Assembly: GCA_020638955.1 (NCBI GenBank)
Contig: JACKHO010000001.1
Span: forward strand, 1,109,216 to 1,173,215
Direction of reading: 5' to 3'
From: Planctomycetaceae bacterium
GTDB lineage: Bacteria > Planctomycetota > Planctomycetia > Planctomycetales > Planctomycetaceae
Length of the DNA stretch: 64,000 bases
Below the pieces are notes generated by a model. That model ran no database searches and was not told the DNA's origin. It saw only the letters and a program-made list of their open reading frames with translations. Shown here piece after piece: positions 18,069 to 27,972 of the stretch. Numbering within the stretch: the first letter of the stretch is position 1; every line of letters begins with the position of its first letter. A program made the translations under genes and the position numbers.

Positions 18069-18134
18069 GTGAGCCGCGACGCGTAAGCGGCCAGGAAACA
18101 CACGCGGCCCGAGGCATTACGGCCTTGGGCTCAC
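18069..18134. repeat. REP-like palindromic element between convergent genes
   Basis: Outer arms gtgagcc (18069-18075) and ggctcac (18128-18134) enclose a second hairpin gccgc-gacgcgtaa-gcggc (18073-18091) and several ggcc palindromes. The gtgagccgc...gcggcc text looks like the dispersed GC-rich palindromes of planctomycete genomes (recalled from memory, not checked). It lies between the convergent prenyltransferase and glucosidase genes and may also act as a bidirectional transcript end. Confidence 0.5.
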
Positions 18135-18232
18135 ACAGTGAACGCAACCTAATTCGAGAATTGCTCCGGGGCGTCAGATCACCGCGAGGGCTTGCTGGTC
18201 GTACCTGATGATTCAAACCTAAAGATCACTTC

Positions 18233-20908
18233 CTACGCTTCCTGCTGGGTGCGCGTGGCCGCCATTTGTTGCAGCAGCGAAGCGATGAGTGCCGTCCAGC
18301 CTGTCTGGTGACTTGCGCCGAGGCCTCGACCAGAATCGCCGTGGAAATATTCGTAGAAGAGAACCAAGTCTCTCCATGGGGGATCATCAACAAAGCGTTC
18401 GCCGCGAACATAGCAGGGACGTGATCCCGACTCATCTTTCAGGAACAGGCGTGCCAGTCGCAATCGAATTTCATCGGCGACTTGTTGCATGTTCATGTAG
18501 ACGCCAGAACCCGACGGGCATTCGACGCGTAGCGACTCGCCATAGAACTGATGGTAGCGTTCGAGTGCTTCAATCAACAGGTAGTTTAGCGGGAACCAAA
18601 TTGGTCCGCGCCAGTTGGAGTTTCCGCCAAACATGGGTGTGTCCGACTCGCCCGGCACGTACTGGACACGCAACTGGTCGCCGTTCACACCGAACAAATA
18701 GGGGTTATCCTGGTGGTACTTCGACAGTGATCGAATTCCATAGGGAGAGAGGAACTCGTCCTCACTGAGCAGGTAGTACAGAATGCGTTCGAGACGTTCG
18801 CGTGTTGGAATGGCGAGCAGTCGTAGTCCTTCACCTGACTCCTGGTGCTCCATGTACGTCATGAAGTTGTGCAAATCTGGACGATTACGAAGGAACCAGT
18901 CCATCCGTTTGCGGAAGCCGGGCAACTTGTCGATGACGCGGTCGTAAAGGACATCGACTGTGAACAAAGGAATGATGCCCACAATCGAGCGAATCTTGAG
19001 GGGTGTACCATGTCCATGCATGTGGATGTGGTCGTAATAGAATCCGTCCTCTTCGTCCCACAATCCCTTTCCATCCAGTGAGTTCATCGCCTCGGCAATG
19101 GCGACATAGTGTTCGAAGAACTTGGAGGCCATGTCCTCGTAAGCCGGATTCTTCCTTGCCAACTCGAAGGCAATGGAGAGCATGCTGGAACAGTAGTACG
19201 CCATCCAGGCGGTGCCGTCGGCCTGTTCGAGATGTCCGCCCGTCGGCAGCGGACGGGAACGGTCGAAAATTCCAATGTTATCAAGACCGAGGAAGCCGCC
19301 AGCGAAGACCTGCTTCCCCCGCACGTCTTTCCGATTCACCCACCACGTGAAATTGAGAAGCAGCTTCTGGAAGACCCGTGCGAGGAACTGGCGATCTGGA
19401 TTTCCCTGAGCGGCGGTCATTTGATAAATGCGCCAGCAAGCCCACGCGTGAACCGGCGGATTCACATCGCTGAAGTTCCATTCGTAGGCCGGGATTTGAC
19501 CGTTGGGATGCATGTACCATTCGCGGAGATACAACACCAACTGGTCTTTCGCAAACTTCGGATCGAGGCTGGCGAATGGAATCATGTGGAATGCCGAGTC
19601 CCACGCTGCATACCATGGATACTCCCACTTGTCGGGCATGGAAATGACATCGCGATTGAACAAATGCGTCCAATCGGTGTTGCGGTGCCCTACGCCTTCG
19701 ACCGGATAACGTACGGGGCCTTCTTTGAGCCATTCGTCGACGGAGTACTGGTAAAACTGCTTGGTCCACAATAACCCAGCGTTGGCCTGCCGGAATACGA
19801 GTTTCTCATCGGCGGTTAGCTTGGGGTCGATGATGGATTCGTAGAACTGATCGGCGTCGGCGATTCGCTCCGCAAAGACCTGGTCGAATTCCGCAGGATC
19901 AATTTCGCTTTGGGTTTCGCCCAACTCGGATTCACAGAGTCGAAGCCTGAGTGTGACCTCTCCTTCAGCAGGAATGTCGAGATTGTAATGTGCCGCAGCC
20001 TTTGTCCCCTGCCCAAGTGGACTCGCAACACGCGTGTTCCCTTTCACCACCGCAAGATGAAACGCGTCTTTGCAAGAGGGACGACGACTCTTCGCGTTTC
20101 GGCGGCGTCCGGGATCGGTCTCGTTTTCGGTGAACAGCCATTGGACGGGTTGATTGTCGACGGCATTCGCAGTCAACGACATTGTTCCCAATGTTTCATG
20201 AGCGGCGACTATGGAACTTGTGTCGCGTTTCCGAATGATCGGCTTGGCAATTGTCGCTTCGTAGTTTGTGCCCCACGACCAGGTATTGCGAAACCAGAGT
20301 GTGGGCAGCACATGCAGCGGCGCCGCTTCGGGGCCTCGATTGTTCACGGTAATGCGAATGAGAATGTCATCTGGGGAACGCTTCGCATACTCGACCTGCA
20401 CGTCGAAATATCGGTTCTCATCAAAAATCCCGGTGTCAATGAGTTCATACTCACGTTCATGCCGTCCCCGCTGGGAATTTTCCTGCCTCAGTTTGGCATA
20501 CGGGAATTCTGCCTGCGGATACTTGTAGAGCCCCTTCATGTACGAATGAGTGGGAGTGGAGTCGAGGTAGAAGTAGCACTCTTTGACGTCTTCTCCATGG
20601 TTTCCTTCGGGTCCACTCAATCCGAACAGCCGCTCTTTCAGAATGGGATCTTTCCCGTTCCAGAGGGCAATCGCGAAACAGAGCCGGCACTGCCTGTCGG
20701 AGATGCCGAGGATTCCATCTTCTCCCCAGCGGTAGGCTCGCCAGATGGCATCATCGTGCGGAAAGAAATCCCAGGGACGCCCTTCAGAGGAGTAGTCTTC
20801 CCGGACAGTGCCCCACTGGCGCTCAGCGAGATAGGGCCCCCAGCGCTTCCAGTTGGACGCCGGTTCACGCGCTGCCTCGGCGGCCAAACGATTGGTTTCG
20901 ACTGACAT
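18233..20908 (-). CDS. GH63-like (MGH1-type) glucosidase
   Basis: 891 residues from the ATG at 20908; an open extension to 21046 lacks family features. The N-terminal part (NWKRWGPYLAERQWGTVRED, DFFPHDDAIWRAYRWGEDG) and the C-terminal (alpha/alpha)6 barrel (WDSAFHMIPFASLDP, EWNFSDVNPPVHAWA, NSNWRGPIWFPLNYLL) match the large cytoplasmic MGH1/GH63 glucosidase-like proteins. The Asp of WDSAF and an acidic residue in the NSNWRGPIW region are probable active-site residues by analogy. No signal peptide, so it should act inside the cell on glucosylated solutes or glycogen-like material. Exact substrate unknown. Confidence 0.87.
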   Translation of the reverse strand: MSVETNRLAAEAAREPASNWKRWGPYLAERQWGTVREDYSSEGRPWDFFPHDDAIWRAYRWGEDGILGISDRQCRLCFAIALWNGKDPILKERLFGLSGPEGNHGEDVKECYFYLDSTPTHSYMKGLYKYPQAEFPYAKLRQENSQRGRHEREYELIDTGIFDENRYFDVQVEYAKRSPDDILIRITVNNRGPEAAPLHVLPTLWFRNTWSWGTNYEATIAKPIIRKRDTSSIVAAHETLGTMSLTANAVDNQPVQWLFTENETDPGRRRNAKSRRPSCKDAFHLAVVKGNTRVASPLGQGTKAAAHYNLDIPAEGEVTLRLRLCESELGETQSEIDPAEFDQVFAERIADADQFYESIIDPKLTADEKLVFRQANAGLLWTKQFYQYSVDEWLKEGPVRYPVEGVGHRNTDWTHLFNRDVISMPDKWEYPWYAAWDSAFHMIPFASLDPKFAKDQLVLYLREWYMHPNGQIPAYEWNFSDVNPPVHAWACWRIYQMTAAQGNPDRQFLARVFQKLLLNFTWWVNRKDVRGKQVFAGGFLGLDNIGIFDRSRPLPTGGHLEQADGTAWMAYYCSSMLSIAFELARKNPAYEDMASKFFEHYVAIAEAMNSLDGKGLWDEEDGFYYDHIHMHGHGTPLKIRSIVGIIPLFTVDVLYDRVIDKLPGFRKRMDWFLRNRPDLHNFMTYMEHQESGEGLRLLAIPTRERLERILYYLLSEDEFLSPYGIRSLSKYHQDNPYLFGVNGDQLRVQYVPGESDTPMFGGNSNWRGPIWFPLNYLLIEALERYHQFYGESLRVECPSGSGVYMNMQQVADEIRLRLARLFLKDESGSRPCYVRGERFVDDPPWRDLVLFYEYFHGDSGRGLGASHQTGWTALIASLLQQMAATRTQQEA

Positions 20909-21279
20909 AGTTGAGCAATTGTAGTCGCGAGCAACGCATAACGTTACAGCAACCACTTGCTCATCCCTTTCCATCAATGAGCACTTGTGGGTGATGAGTT
21001 GAACCGCATTGCTGCCTGAAAACTCATCAGGCCAGTACCGGATCACTCAGAATTGTGCGGGAACACTATCAATTTTCCGTGGGGTGCAAAATCTATTCCT
21101 TTGATCACTGGAGTGGTGATTTGCTGCTGTCGATGCATAAATTGTGGTTCGCCCTCATTTCAATGTCATTGAATCACATCGGTTGATGCGTTTCGGCACT
21201 CTTCTTGCGGCGAACGTCGCAGGCAAGGCACTGCCGCCTAATTGAGTCGACTACTTTTAAGCGCGAACTGTAAGAACTC
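20909..21279. other. Divergent intergenic region, glucosidase/sthA
   Basis: 371 bases between divergent genes; it must hold both promoters. No clear -10/-35 pair, riboswitch fold or RNA gene was recognised. Confidence 0.5.
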
Positions 21280-22677
21280 ATGAGTGAATCTCATTACGAC
21301 GTGGCCGTCATTGGTACAGGACCGGGGGGCGAAGGGGCGGCTATGCAGGCCGCCAAGCTGGGCAAGTCGGTGGCGGTTATCGAACGCATGCCGCTCATTG
21401 GTGGCGCATGCACACATCGAGGCACAATTCCGAGTAAGTCACTGCGATTCGCGATATTCCAACTTACCACAACGCTACGGAATCCCACGCTGCGCGATGC
21501 GGCGGGCCTGCATACAGTCAGCTTTCCCGATTTGCGAAAAGCGGCTCGCTCGGTCATCGATAAACAGGTCGACATGCGTAAGACCTTTTACGAGCGGAAC
21601 AGTGTTGAACTCTACAGCGGTGCCGCAAGTTTCGTTGATGCGCACACCATTGAAGTCTGCGATGAAATTGGCGGCAGGCGGCGATTGCAGGCGAATCATG
21701 TGGTCATTGCCACTGGCTCACGCCCCATGCGTCCCGACAATATCGACTTCACACACGAGCGCATATTCGACAGCGACACCATTCTGGACTTGAGTTGGAC
21801 CCCGCGATCGATCGCCATTTATGGAGCGGGTGTCATTGGCTGTGAGTATGCATCCATGTTTCGCAACCTGGGGGTCAAAGTAAATTTGATTAACAGCCGC
21901 GACAAACTGCTGGAGTTCCTCGATGATGAAATCATCGACGCCCTGAGCTACCACCTCCGCGACTGCGGGGTTCTCATACGGCATCGGGAACGATACGAGC
22001 GGGTCGAACCACAGGAGGATGGCGTGGTCCTGCACCTGAAGTCCGGCAAGCAAATCAAGACCGACATTCTGTTCTGGGCTGCGGGTCGCACCGGCAACGC
22101 CCAAGGTATGGGACTGGAGGCCTTAGGCATTGGCGTCAACGAACGCGGGCAAATTGAAGTGAACGGCGATTTCCAAACGACTCAGAGCCACATCTACGCT
22201 GTGGGCGATGTCATCGGCCCCCCCTCACTGGCCAGTGCCGCTTATGTCCAGGGACGGTATGCGGCGCATCACATGATTAGCGGCACCTGCGAGCGGGCCA
22301 TGATCAGCGACATACCGACCGGCATTTACACCAGTCCGGAAATCAGTTCATTGGGCAAGACCGAAAGAGAATTGACCGAAGCGGGCACCCCGTATGAAGT
22401 CGGCCACGCCATGTTCAAGAGTCTCGCCCGCGCCCAGATTACCGGGCAAGCAGTGGGAATGCTCAAACTGCTGTTCCACCGGGAGACTCTGCAAATTCTC
22501 GGCATCCACTGCTTCGGAGCGAGTGCGTCAGAGATCATCCACATCGGCCAGGCCATTATGTCCCAACCTGGTGAACAGAACACGCTCATGTACTTCGTGA
22601 ACTCCACCTTCAACTACCCCACCATGGCCGAGGCCTATCGCGTCGCCGCACTGAATGGGCTGAATCGATTGTTTTAG
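21280..22677 (+). CDS. sthA: Soluble (Si-specific) NAD(P)+ transhydrogenase
   Basis: 465 residues. A flavoprotein disulfide-reductase fold with GTGPGGEGAA (FAD), a second dinucleotide motif IYGAGVIGCEYASMF, and AVGDVIGPPSLASAA near the flavin. The redox-active Cys pair of lipoamide dehydrogenases is absent: the segment reads GGACTHRGTIPSKSLR, which is diagnostic for SthA. The enzyme transfers hydride from NADPH to NAD+ in the cytoplasm, balancing the cofactor pools. Full-length; stands alone. Confidence 0.93.
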   Translation: MSESHYDVAVIGTGPGGEGAAMQAAKLGKSVAVIERMPLIGGACTHRGTIPSKSLRFAIFQLTTTLRNPTLRDAAGLHTVSFPDLRKAARSVIDKQVDMRKTFYERNSVELYSGAASFVDAHTIEVCDEIGGRRRLQANHVVIATGSRPMRPDNIDFTHERIFDSDTILDLSWTPRSIAIYGAGVIGCEYASMFRNLGVKVNLINSRDKLLEFLDDEIIDALSYHLRDCGVLIRHRERYERVEPQEDGVVLHLKSGKQIKTDILFWAAGRTGNAQGMGLEALGIGVNERGQIEVNGDFQTTQSHIYAVGDVIGPPSLASAAYVQGRYAAHHMISGTCERAMISDIPTGIYTSPEISSLGKTERELTEAGTPYEVGHAMFKSLARAQITGQAVGMLKLLFHRETLQILGIHCFGASASEIIHIGQAIMSQPGEQNTLMYFVNSTFNYPTMAEAYRVAALNGLNRLF

Positions 22678-22726
22678 CAGCATTCCGGTAGACAAAATGG
22701 GCGATCAGGCTGTGGAGTCAATCGAC

Positions 22727-22748
22727 GGAGGGCGTTCTCAAACCCTCC
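22727..22748. terminator. Hairpin downstream of sthA
   Basis: ggaggg-N10-cccctcc-type stem (ggaggg 22727-22732, ccctcc 22743-22748), 50 bases after the sthA stop. No T-tract follows, so this may be a processing or pausing hairpin rather than a true intrinsic terminator. Confidence 0.3.
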
Positions 22749-22858
22749 ATTCTACGGTGCAGCGCTGTAAGCAGGCGAGAATAATTGGAGCTATGACCGT
22801 CCAGCCGGTAACCTTAGGTCCGGCGGAGTTGGACGAAGAATTCGGAATCTGAACTCCC

Positions 22859-22876
22859 GGCCGGTTATCACCGGCC
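22859..22876. repeat. Perfect inverted repeat GGCCGGT-TATC-ACCGGCC
   Basis: A perfect 7-base stem with a 4-base loop in the gap between convergent sthA and the hypothetical gene at 22906. It could terminate either transcript or be a dispersed palindrome. Confidence 0.5.
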
Positions 22877-22905
22877 CTACGATTACTATCTCTGCCTACC
22901 TCACT

Positions 22906-23388
22906 TCATTCAAGAACGTATCGAAGCATGACGCCAGAAACATGTGCAGCGGTCATTAACTCATAAACCGTCACGAGGCCCCCCGAACATCGCAAGCAGA
23001 ATGCAATTTGGTGATTGTCGACAACAATCTCACACGGTTCGACCAGCGTCGCCAGATACTGCGAGTCATAGTCAACGCTGTCTATTGCATTGAGAAAATT
23101 ACGTGCGATTTCAGTGTTGAACACTCCCAACTGACCAAAGGGAATGCTGATTTGTCCTAATGAACGAGTGGGACGAGAGTGAAGATCACCACATACGGCG
23201 TATCCCATAAACTTCCCGGCAACAGTCGAGACTTGGGTTACGATGTACCGCCCCGACGGCAGTTCCATTTCGATGAATTCATCAAAAAACATGCTCATGT
23301 CGGAAATTCGAATCGAGTCTCCGTCCACGCCGAATTCGCCAACTTGCTTTAGGCTGTAATTGGTGTTCAAGGCACGGTCATTCGACAT
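22906..23388 (-). CDS. Hypothetical protein (GEFGVDGDSIRISD start)
   Basis: 160 residues from the ATG at 23388; the frame is open upstream to 23709 but that part overlaps the kinase gene and is not protein-like. The N-terminus (VGEFGVDGDSIRISD) followed by GRYIVTQVSTVAGKFMGYAVCGD resembles small all-beta proteins that open with a VDSG-type strand pattern, but I cannot name the family. No signal peptide or membrane helix. It lies 137 bases downstream of the kinase gene on the same strand. Confidence 0.6.
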   Translation of the reverse strand: MSNDRALNTNYSLKQVGEFGVDGDSIRISDMSMFFDEFIEMELPSGRYIVTQVSTVAGKFMGYAVCGDLHSRPTRSLGQISIPFGQLGVFNTEIARNFLNAIDSVDYDSQYLATLVEPCEIVVDNHQIAFCLRCSGGLVTVYELMTAAHVSGVMLRYVLE

Positions 23389-23525
23389 AGTTTCGTAGTC
23401 CCGGTTGTGCGAAGCCAAATCGCGGTTCCCACACAGCCTGGCGGTCCAAGAACATGGGCCAAACCCAGCACAATACAGTCTAACCACAATGCTGGGACAC
23501 GCCAGTTGGCTATCCTGGCCGACCT

Positions 23526-25217
23526 CTAAGACCGACCAGCCAGTTCCATCGCCTCGGCATCCAGTGATTTCTTGTGTGGGCATCCACTCAGTTGCCACCA
23601 CATTTCGGCTTTCTCGCGCGTCCAGACATTGGCCAGTTCGCATTTTCGTAACGCCCGCTGGAGTTCGAGCACGGTTTGGAATCGGTCGTCGGGTGACTTC
23701 TCCAGGCATTTCATGACAATGTCCGCCAGGTCGTGAGGAATAGCCGCACCGTGGGATTCAATGGGCGGCGGCGGCTCGTTGACGTGGGACATAATCACCT
23801 TGATGGCATTGTCCGACGCGAAGGGCGTGCGTCCCGTGAGCAGGTAATATCCCACGACACCCAGAGAGTAGATGTCGCTCCGGGCATCGACTGGTTCGCC
23901 TGTTGCCTGTTCCGGAGAAAGGAATAGTGGTGATCCTGTAATGGTCCCGACCTGAGTCAGCGACAAGTCGTCATCCTTCGCGTTCCGTTCCCGGACCAGA
24001 CCAAAGTCGAGCAGTTTGACAATATCGTACACGCCACCACGCGACGCCGCGTAAATGTTGGCCGGTTTGATGTCACGGTGGACCAACCCAGCTGCGTGTG
24101 CTTCAGACAGTGCGTCGCAGGCCTGGGTGAGCAAATGAATGACCCGTTCCGGCGGCAGAGGACCGTTCAGTTCGGTCACCTCCTGCAAATTCAGTCCCGG
24201 CAGATACTCCATGACATAGTAGAACACGTCGTCGTCGGTGCGTCCATAATCGTAGATTTCGACGGTATTCCAGTGCGTCAATTTTGCGGTGGCCTGAACT
24301 TCGCGTTCGAATCGCGCGAGGGCATTGGGGTCATCCACTTTATCGCGGGAAATCAACTTCACCGCACAGGGACGCCTTAGCAAAACATGCTCGGCCAAAT
24401 GGACTTCTCCCATCCCGCCACGACCCAGTAATCGTTTGAGTTTGTACTGTCCGACCTGTTGAGCTTCAAAAACCTGCTGCCGCAACGTTCGAATGGTCTT
24501 AATGCCCCATGCGGCGACTCCAGTACAAAACAGAATCGCAAAAGTCTCCTGCACGAGCATCCGCTGCAGTGTGGCGTGTTGCTGTAGCACAGACCGAACC
24601 TGTTCGCTCAGCAATGGCGGCAACCAGAGTGAGGCTAATCCCAGCAGTGCGAACAGCGACAGAATCCCCGCCGCTCGTTTCCACGTATTCGGGATGTAAA
24701 GCGCATACACAAACGGAAACAGAATCCAAGGCGGTACGGGATTGGTCAGCATGCCATCTTGGGCGACACTCAATTGCATTGAGAGGACATTGAAGAACGC
24801 ACTAATGGCCATCGATCCGAAGATGACGAACTCGACAATCCGCAAGTTCTGAAGAGTGTGGGAGCAGGAAACACACAAACGCCACGCAATAATGCTCACG
24901 AGGACTGTCGAGGCAATGTGGGCTCCCTGCGCGATGGGCAACCAGGCGGTCCAATGTGGTTGCCGGAGGAATGTCCCGAGCAGCATGAGCGCCCAGCCCC
25001 CAAAAGCCAGTGCCAATGCCGCATTTCGCAGGCGATGAGCCAGCAACTCGTTGGTGTCCCCCGACAGGCCCAACGGCGAACAAACAATAGGCCGTACCGC
25101 GCGCTGCTCTTCTGCCGTATCCACATTGGGCTGCGGCATCATTTGTGTGGCTTCGACAGATTCGGAAACTTGGGGCATAACGCGGGGTTTTTGTTTGGGA
25201 TGACATATCGTAGCCAT
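23526..25217 (-). CDS. Ser/Thr protein kinase with N-terminal multi-helix membrane domain
   Basis: 563 residues. Residues about 60-250 contain six or so hydrophobic segments (LALAFGGWALMLLGTF, IASTVLVSIIAWRLCV, FAILFCTGVAAWGI); the kinase domain follows at about 257-525. Motifs: GRGGMGEVHLAEH, CAVKLI, HRDIKPANIY, DFG, and GSPLFLSPEQAT. The order is reversed compared with the usual PknB plan, with the membrane part first, so the sensor is probably embedded in the membrane. An alternative start is the ATG at 25178. Substrates unknown. Confidence 0.92.
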   Translation of the reverse strand: MATICHPKQKPRVMPQVSESVEATQMMPQPNVDTAEEQRAVRPIVCSPLGLSGDTNELLAHRLRNAALALAFGGWALMLLGTFLRQPHWTAWLPIAQGAHIASTVLVSIIAWRLCVSCSHTLQNLRIVEFVIFGSMAISAFFNVLSMQLSVAQDGMLTNPVPPWILFPFVYALYIPNTWKRAAGILSLFALLGLASLWLPPLLSEQVRSVLQQHATLQRMLVQETFAILFCTGVAAWGIKTIRTLRQQVFEAQQVGQYKLKRLLGRGGMGEVHLAEHVLLRRPCAVKLISRDKVDDPNALARFEREVQATAKLTHWNTVEIYDYGRTDDDVFYYVMEYLPGLNLQEVTELNGPLPPERVIHLLTQACDALSEAHAAGLVHRDIKPANIYAASRGGVYDIVKLLDFGLVRERNAKDDDLSLTQVGTITGSPLFLSPEQATGEPVDARSDIYSLGVVGYYLLTGRTPFASDNAIKVIMSHVNEPPPPIESHGAAIPHDLADIVMKCLEKSPDDRFQTVLELQRALRKCELANVWTREKAEMWWQLSGCPHKKSLDAEAMELAGRS

Positions 25218-25307
25218 CTCACGCAGAGTTTCCCACGAATTCCCGCTGAACGCCGCATGAATACCTGCAATGGTAAACCAGGCTTAAAGGGCAGTTGCTA
25301 CTTACGC

Positions 25308-26486
25308 TCACACGGCTGGGCTGCATGCATCGTTCGCGGTTGTGTTGCCCATCCGTTCGTAGCCGAAATATTCGAAGTAGTCGCGCCAGTGATGTTCGAT
25401 TTCGTCTTTCCACTTCGCGGGAAACGAATAGGAATTCTTCTTATACGATTTTCGGCTGGCCGTGTAGGTTTCGACGGCTGCTCGCGCAGGCTCAAAATCG
25501 CCCAGTTCCAAACGGTCGTAGATTTGCTTCATGGTGCCAACACCATCTCGCGTCAAATCCTCAAAGCGGATTTCACAGTGACGATTCTGGGGAAGCGATC
25601 CACAATGCTTGAGGTAGCTGCGATAAACCCGTTCGCCAGTTCGCAGAACGAACTCTTCCAGTCCTTCGGTGGGCGGAACCTGAAATGACTGGGTGGATTC
25701 GAAAGCGCGGTACATCCGAACCGTCGAGGGCAGAAGCGTGTAGGGATCGCGTGAAATGTGGATGAACCGGGCATCTGGAAACAGTCGGCTGAGAACATGC
25801 ACACGTCCCGTATGATGCGGTGATTTCAGGACGAGTCGGCGACCGGTTCGCAGTGTCACGGCTTGAAAGAAATAACGCAGGGCATCGCTCCAGCGCGCGA
25901 GTTCCTGCTCTGACAGACCTTCCATGTCCAGGTAGTCGAGTGCCGGTGGGGCGTTACAGGGGAATGCAATCTTCTGGTAGGGGGTCGGGAGCCCCATCGT
26001 TGAGAGGGCCCATTCGTCTTCCTGCGGACTATTCCAGGAGATTTCAACATTGTCCATGGGCCGTCGAGGAGGCAGTAACCATCCCAGAAACCGCGTAATG
26101 AATGACTCGGTAAGGAGGAAGTGATTCGCCCCATACGACTGCAAAGTTGTCGGTGCCGCATGCCGCTCGTCCAGCGACAGCAGCTCCTGTAAATACGTCG
26201 TGCCACTCCGCCAGTGACCGATGACAAATATGGGGGGTGCAATTAGCTCTGTCTGCTTGACGCGACGGCTGTACAGCGCATTCTGCAGCATTCCCGCGAA
26301 GCTGTTGGCGGGCGACACCACGGCCATGACCATGGCCCAATGCAGTTTTGAAGGATGAACCGCGAAATGGTTCCCGCGCAACAATTTCCACCAACCGGAG
26401 ACGGTCATTCCACCCCAGTACCGGGGGGCCCAAAACGGATAGGGATTAATGTCCCGTTCAACTTCAGACACTCGACGCACCACCAC
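25308..26486 (-). CDS. Sulfotransferase family protein
   Basis: 392 residues from a GTG at 26486 (other GTG codons follow closely; no upstream ATG). The 5'-phosphosulfate loop is GHWRSGTTYL (residues 90-99) and the 3'-phosphate-binding element is FIHISRDPYTLLPSTVRMYR, so PAPS should be the donor. NPYPFWAPRYWGG at the start is shared by a planctomycete-rich subgroup. The acceptor (carbohydrate, lipid or other) cannot be inferred, and no biosynthetic neighbours are present. Confidence 0.85.
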   Translation of the reverse strand: MVVRRVSEVERDINPYPFWAPRYWGGMTVSGWWKLLRGNHFAVHPSKLHWAMVMAVVSPANSFAGMLQNALYSRRVKQTELIAPPIFVIGHWRSGTTYLQELLSLDERHAAPTTLQSYGANHFLLTESFITRFLGWLLPPRRPMDNVEISWNSPQEDEWALSTMGLPTPYQKIAFPCNAPPALDYLDMEGLSEQELARWSDALRYFFQAVTLRTGRRLVLKSPHHTGRVHVLSRLFPDARFIHISRDPYTLLPSTVRMYRAFESTQSFQVPPTEGLEEFVLRTGERVYRSYLKHCGSLPQNRHCEIRFEDLTRDGVGTMKQIYDRLELGDFEPARAAVETYTASRKSYKKNSYSFPAKWKDEIEHHWRDYFEYFGYERMGNTTANDACSPAV

Positions 26487-26628
26487 ATCAGTCAGCGGAC
26501 AGGCAACACCTCAGAGTAGCAGATTGTTTCCAATTGCAGGAATAGTGGTTTCTGCGTCCTGCCGCGCGGTTACAGGACAAGCCATTGGGAAAAGCGATAT
26601 CGCGGGCGACAGGGAAGAACAACTTGTT

Positions 26629-27972
26629 CTAAAACGTTCGCTCCACGAAGCCGGTGTCGCCGTCGCCGTTGATGAATGTGCTGTGTTCGAGGATTTTGGC
26701 GATGAGCGGAATGGTGGTTTTTACACCTGGGCCTTCCAGTTCGAACTCGCGCAGGCAGCGTTTCAGGCAGGCAATGGCTTCTTCGCGCGTCGGCTTATGC
26801 ACAATGAGCTTGCCGATCATGGAATCGTAGTGCGGGCTGATGCGGTATCCCTGGTGAACGTGGGAATCGAACCGAACTCCGTGTCCGCCGGGAATGCGCA
26901 GTTTTTCAATGAGTCCTGGCGTGCCGCGGAAGTTGTTGTCGGGGTCTTCTGCGTTAATGCGCACTTCCATCGAACAACCATTGCAGGGAATGCTGCGTTG
27001 CTTAATGGTGAGCTTCTCGCCTGCGGCGATCCGAATTTGTTCCTTAATCAAATCAATCCCGGTGACCTGTTCGGTGACAGGATGCTCAACCTGAATGCGT
27101 GCATTCACTTCGATGAAGTAGAAGTGGTTGTCCTTGTCGACCAGAAACTCGACGGTTCCAGCGTTGTAATAGCCAGCCGTCTTAATGAGGCGTGCCGCAG
27201 CTTTACAGATTTCCTCACGAACGGACTGAGGAAGGTTCGGCGCCGGACTTTCTTCGATGAGCTTCTGGTGCTTGCGCTGCATGGTGCAGTCGCGTTCCCA
27301 GAGGTGCACAACATTGCCATGCTGATCGGCGAGGATTTGCACTTCAACGTGACGCGGATTTTGAACGAACTTCTCAATATACACGCCCGCGTTTTTGAAA
27401 GCCTTCTCCGCTTCGGCAGCTGCGGCTTTCAGTTCGGTGCGGAGATTCATTTCATTGTGCGCGGCACGAATTCCCTTACCACCACCACCGGCTGTCGCTT
27501 TGATGAGTACGGGGTAGCCAATTTCTTTCGCAACACGAATCGCCTCTTCTTCGCTGGTGATGAGGCCTTCGCTTCCAGGTACAACTGGCACTTTCGCGTC
27601 CATCGCGATTTGCCGCGCGGCCACTTTGTCGCCCAGCTTTGCCATGGCGTCGACGGGGGGACCAATGAATTCGATACCACATTCGCGACAGATTTCAGCG
27701 AAGTGTGCGTTCTCGGAAAGGAATCCGTAGCCAGGGTGGATGGCCTGGACATTGCCGACTTCCGCAGCACTGACAATGCGGTCGATTTTCAAATAGCTTT
27801 CACCCGAAGGAGCCGGGCCGACACAGAAGGCTTGATCGGCCTGTGTGAGATAAAAGGCTCCGCGATCGGCCTCGCTGAAGACAGCGACCGACTCAATACC
27901 CAGCTCGCGACACGCACGAATAATTCGCAGGGCAATTTCGCCGCGATTTGCAATGAGAATCCGCTGAAACAT
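26629..27972 (-). CDS. accC: Acetyl-CoA carboxylase, biotin carboxylase subunit
   Basis: 447 residues from the ATG at 27972 (an in-frame ATG at 27984 would add MAFG). It carboxylates the biotin on AccB using ATP and bicarbonate, the first half-reaction of fatty-acid synthesis. Seen: FQRILIANRGEIALRI, IHPGYGFLSENAHFA, the ATP-grasp loop KATAGGGGKGIR, HVEVQILAD, and the catalytic-region FIEVNARIQVEHPVTE. Usual length. Last gene of pepP-accB-accC. Confidence 0.97.
   Translation of the reverse strand: MFQRILIANRGEIALRIIRACRELGIESVAVFSEADRGAFYLTQADQAFCVGPAPSGESYLKIDRIVSAAEVGNVQAIHPGYGFLSENAHFAEICRECGIEFIGPPVDAMAKLGDKVAARQIAMDAKVPVVPGSEGLITSEEEAIRVAKEIGYPVLIKATAGGGGKGIRAAHNEMNLRTELKAAAAEAEKAFKNAGVYIEKFVQNPRHVEVQILADQHGNVVHLWERDCTMQRKHQKLIEESPAPNLPQSVREEICKAAARLIKTAGYYNAGTVEFLVDKDNHFYFIEVNARIQVEHPVTEQVTGIDLIKEQIRIAAGEKLTIKQRSIPCNGCSMEVRINAEDPDNNFRGTPGLIEKLRIPGGHGVRFDSHVHQGYRISPHYDSMIGKLIVHKPTREEAIACLKRCLREFELEGPGVKTTIPLIAKILEHSTFINGDGDTGFVERTF

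Noticed and set aside
19910..20905. Plus-strand 331-codon frame opposite the glucosidase
   Set aside because: Shadow of the larger GH63-like gene, without domain features.
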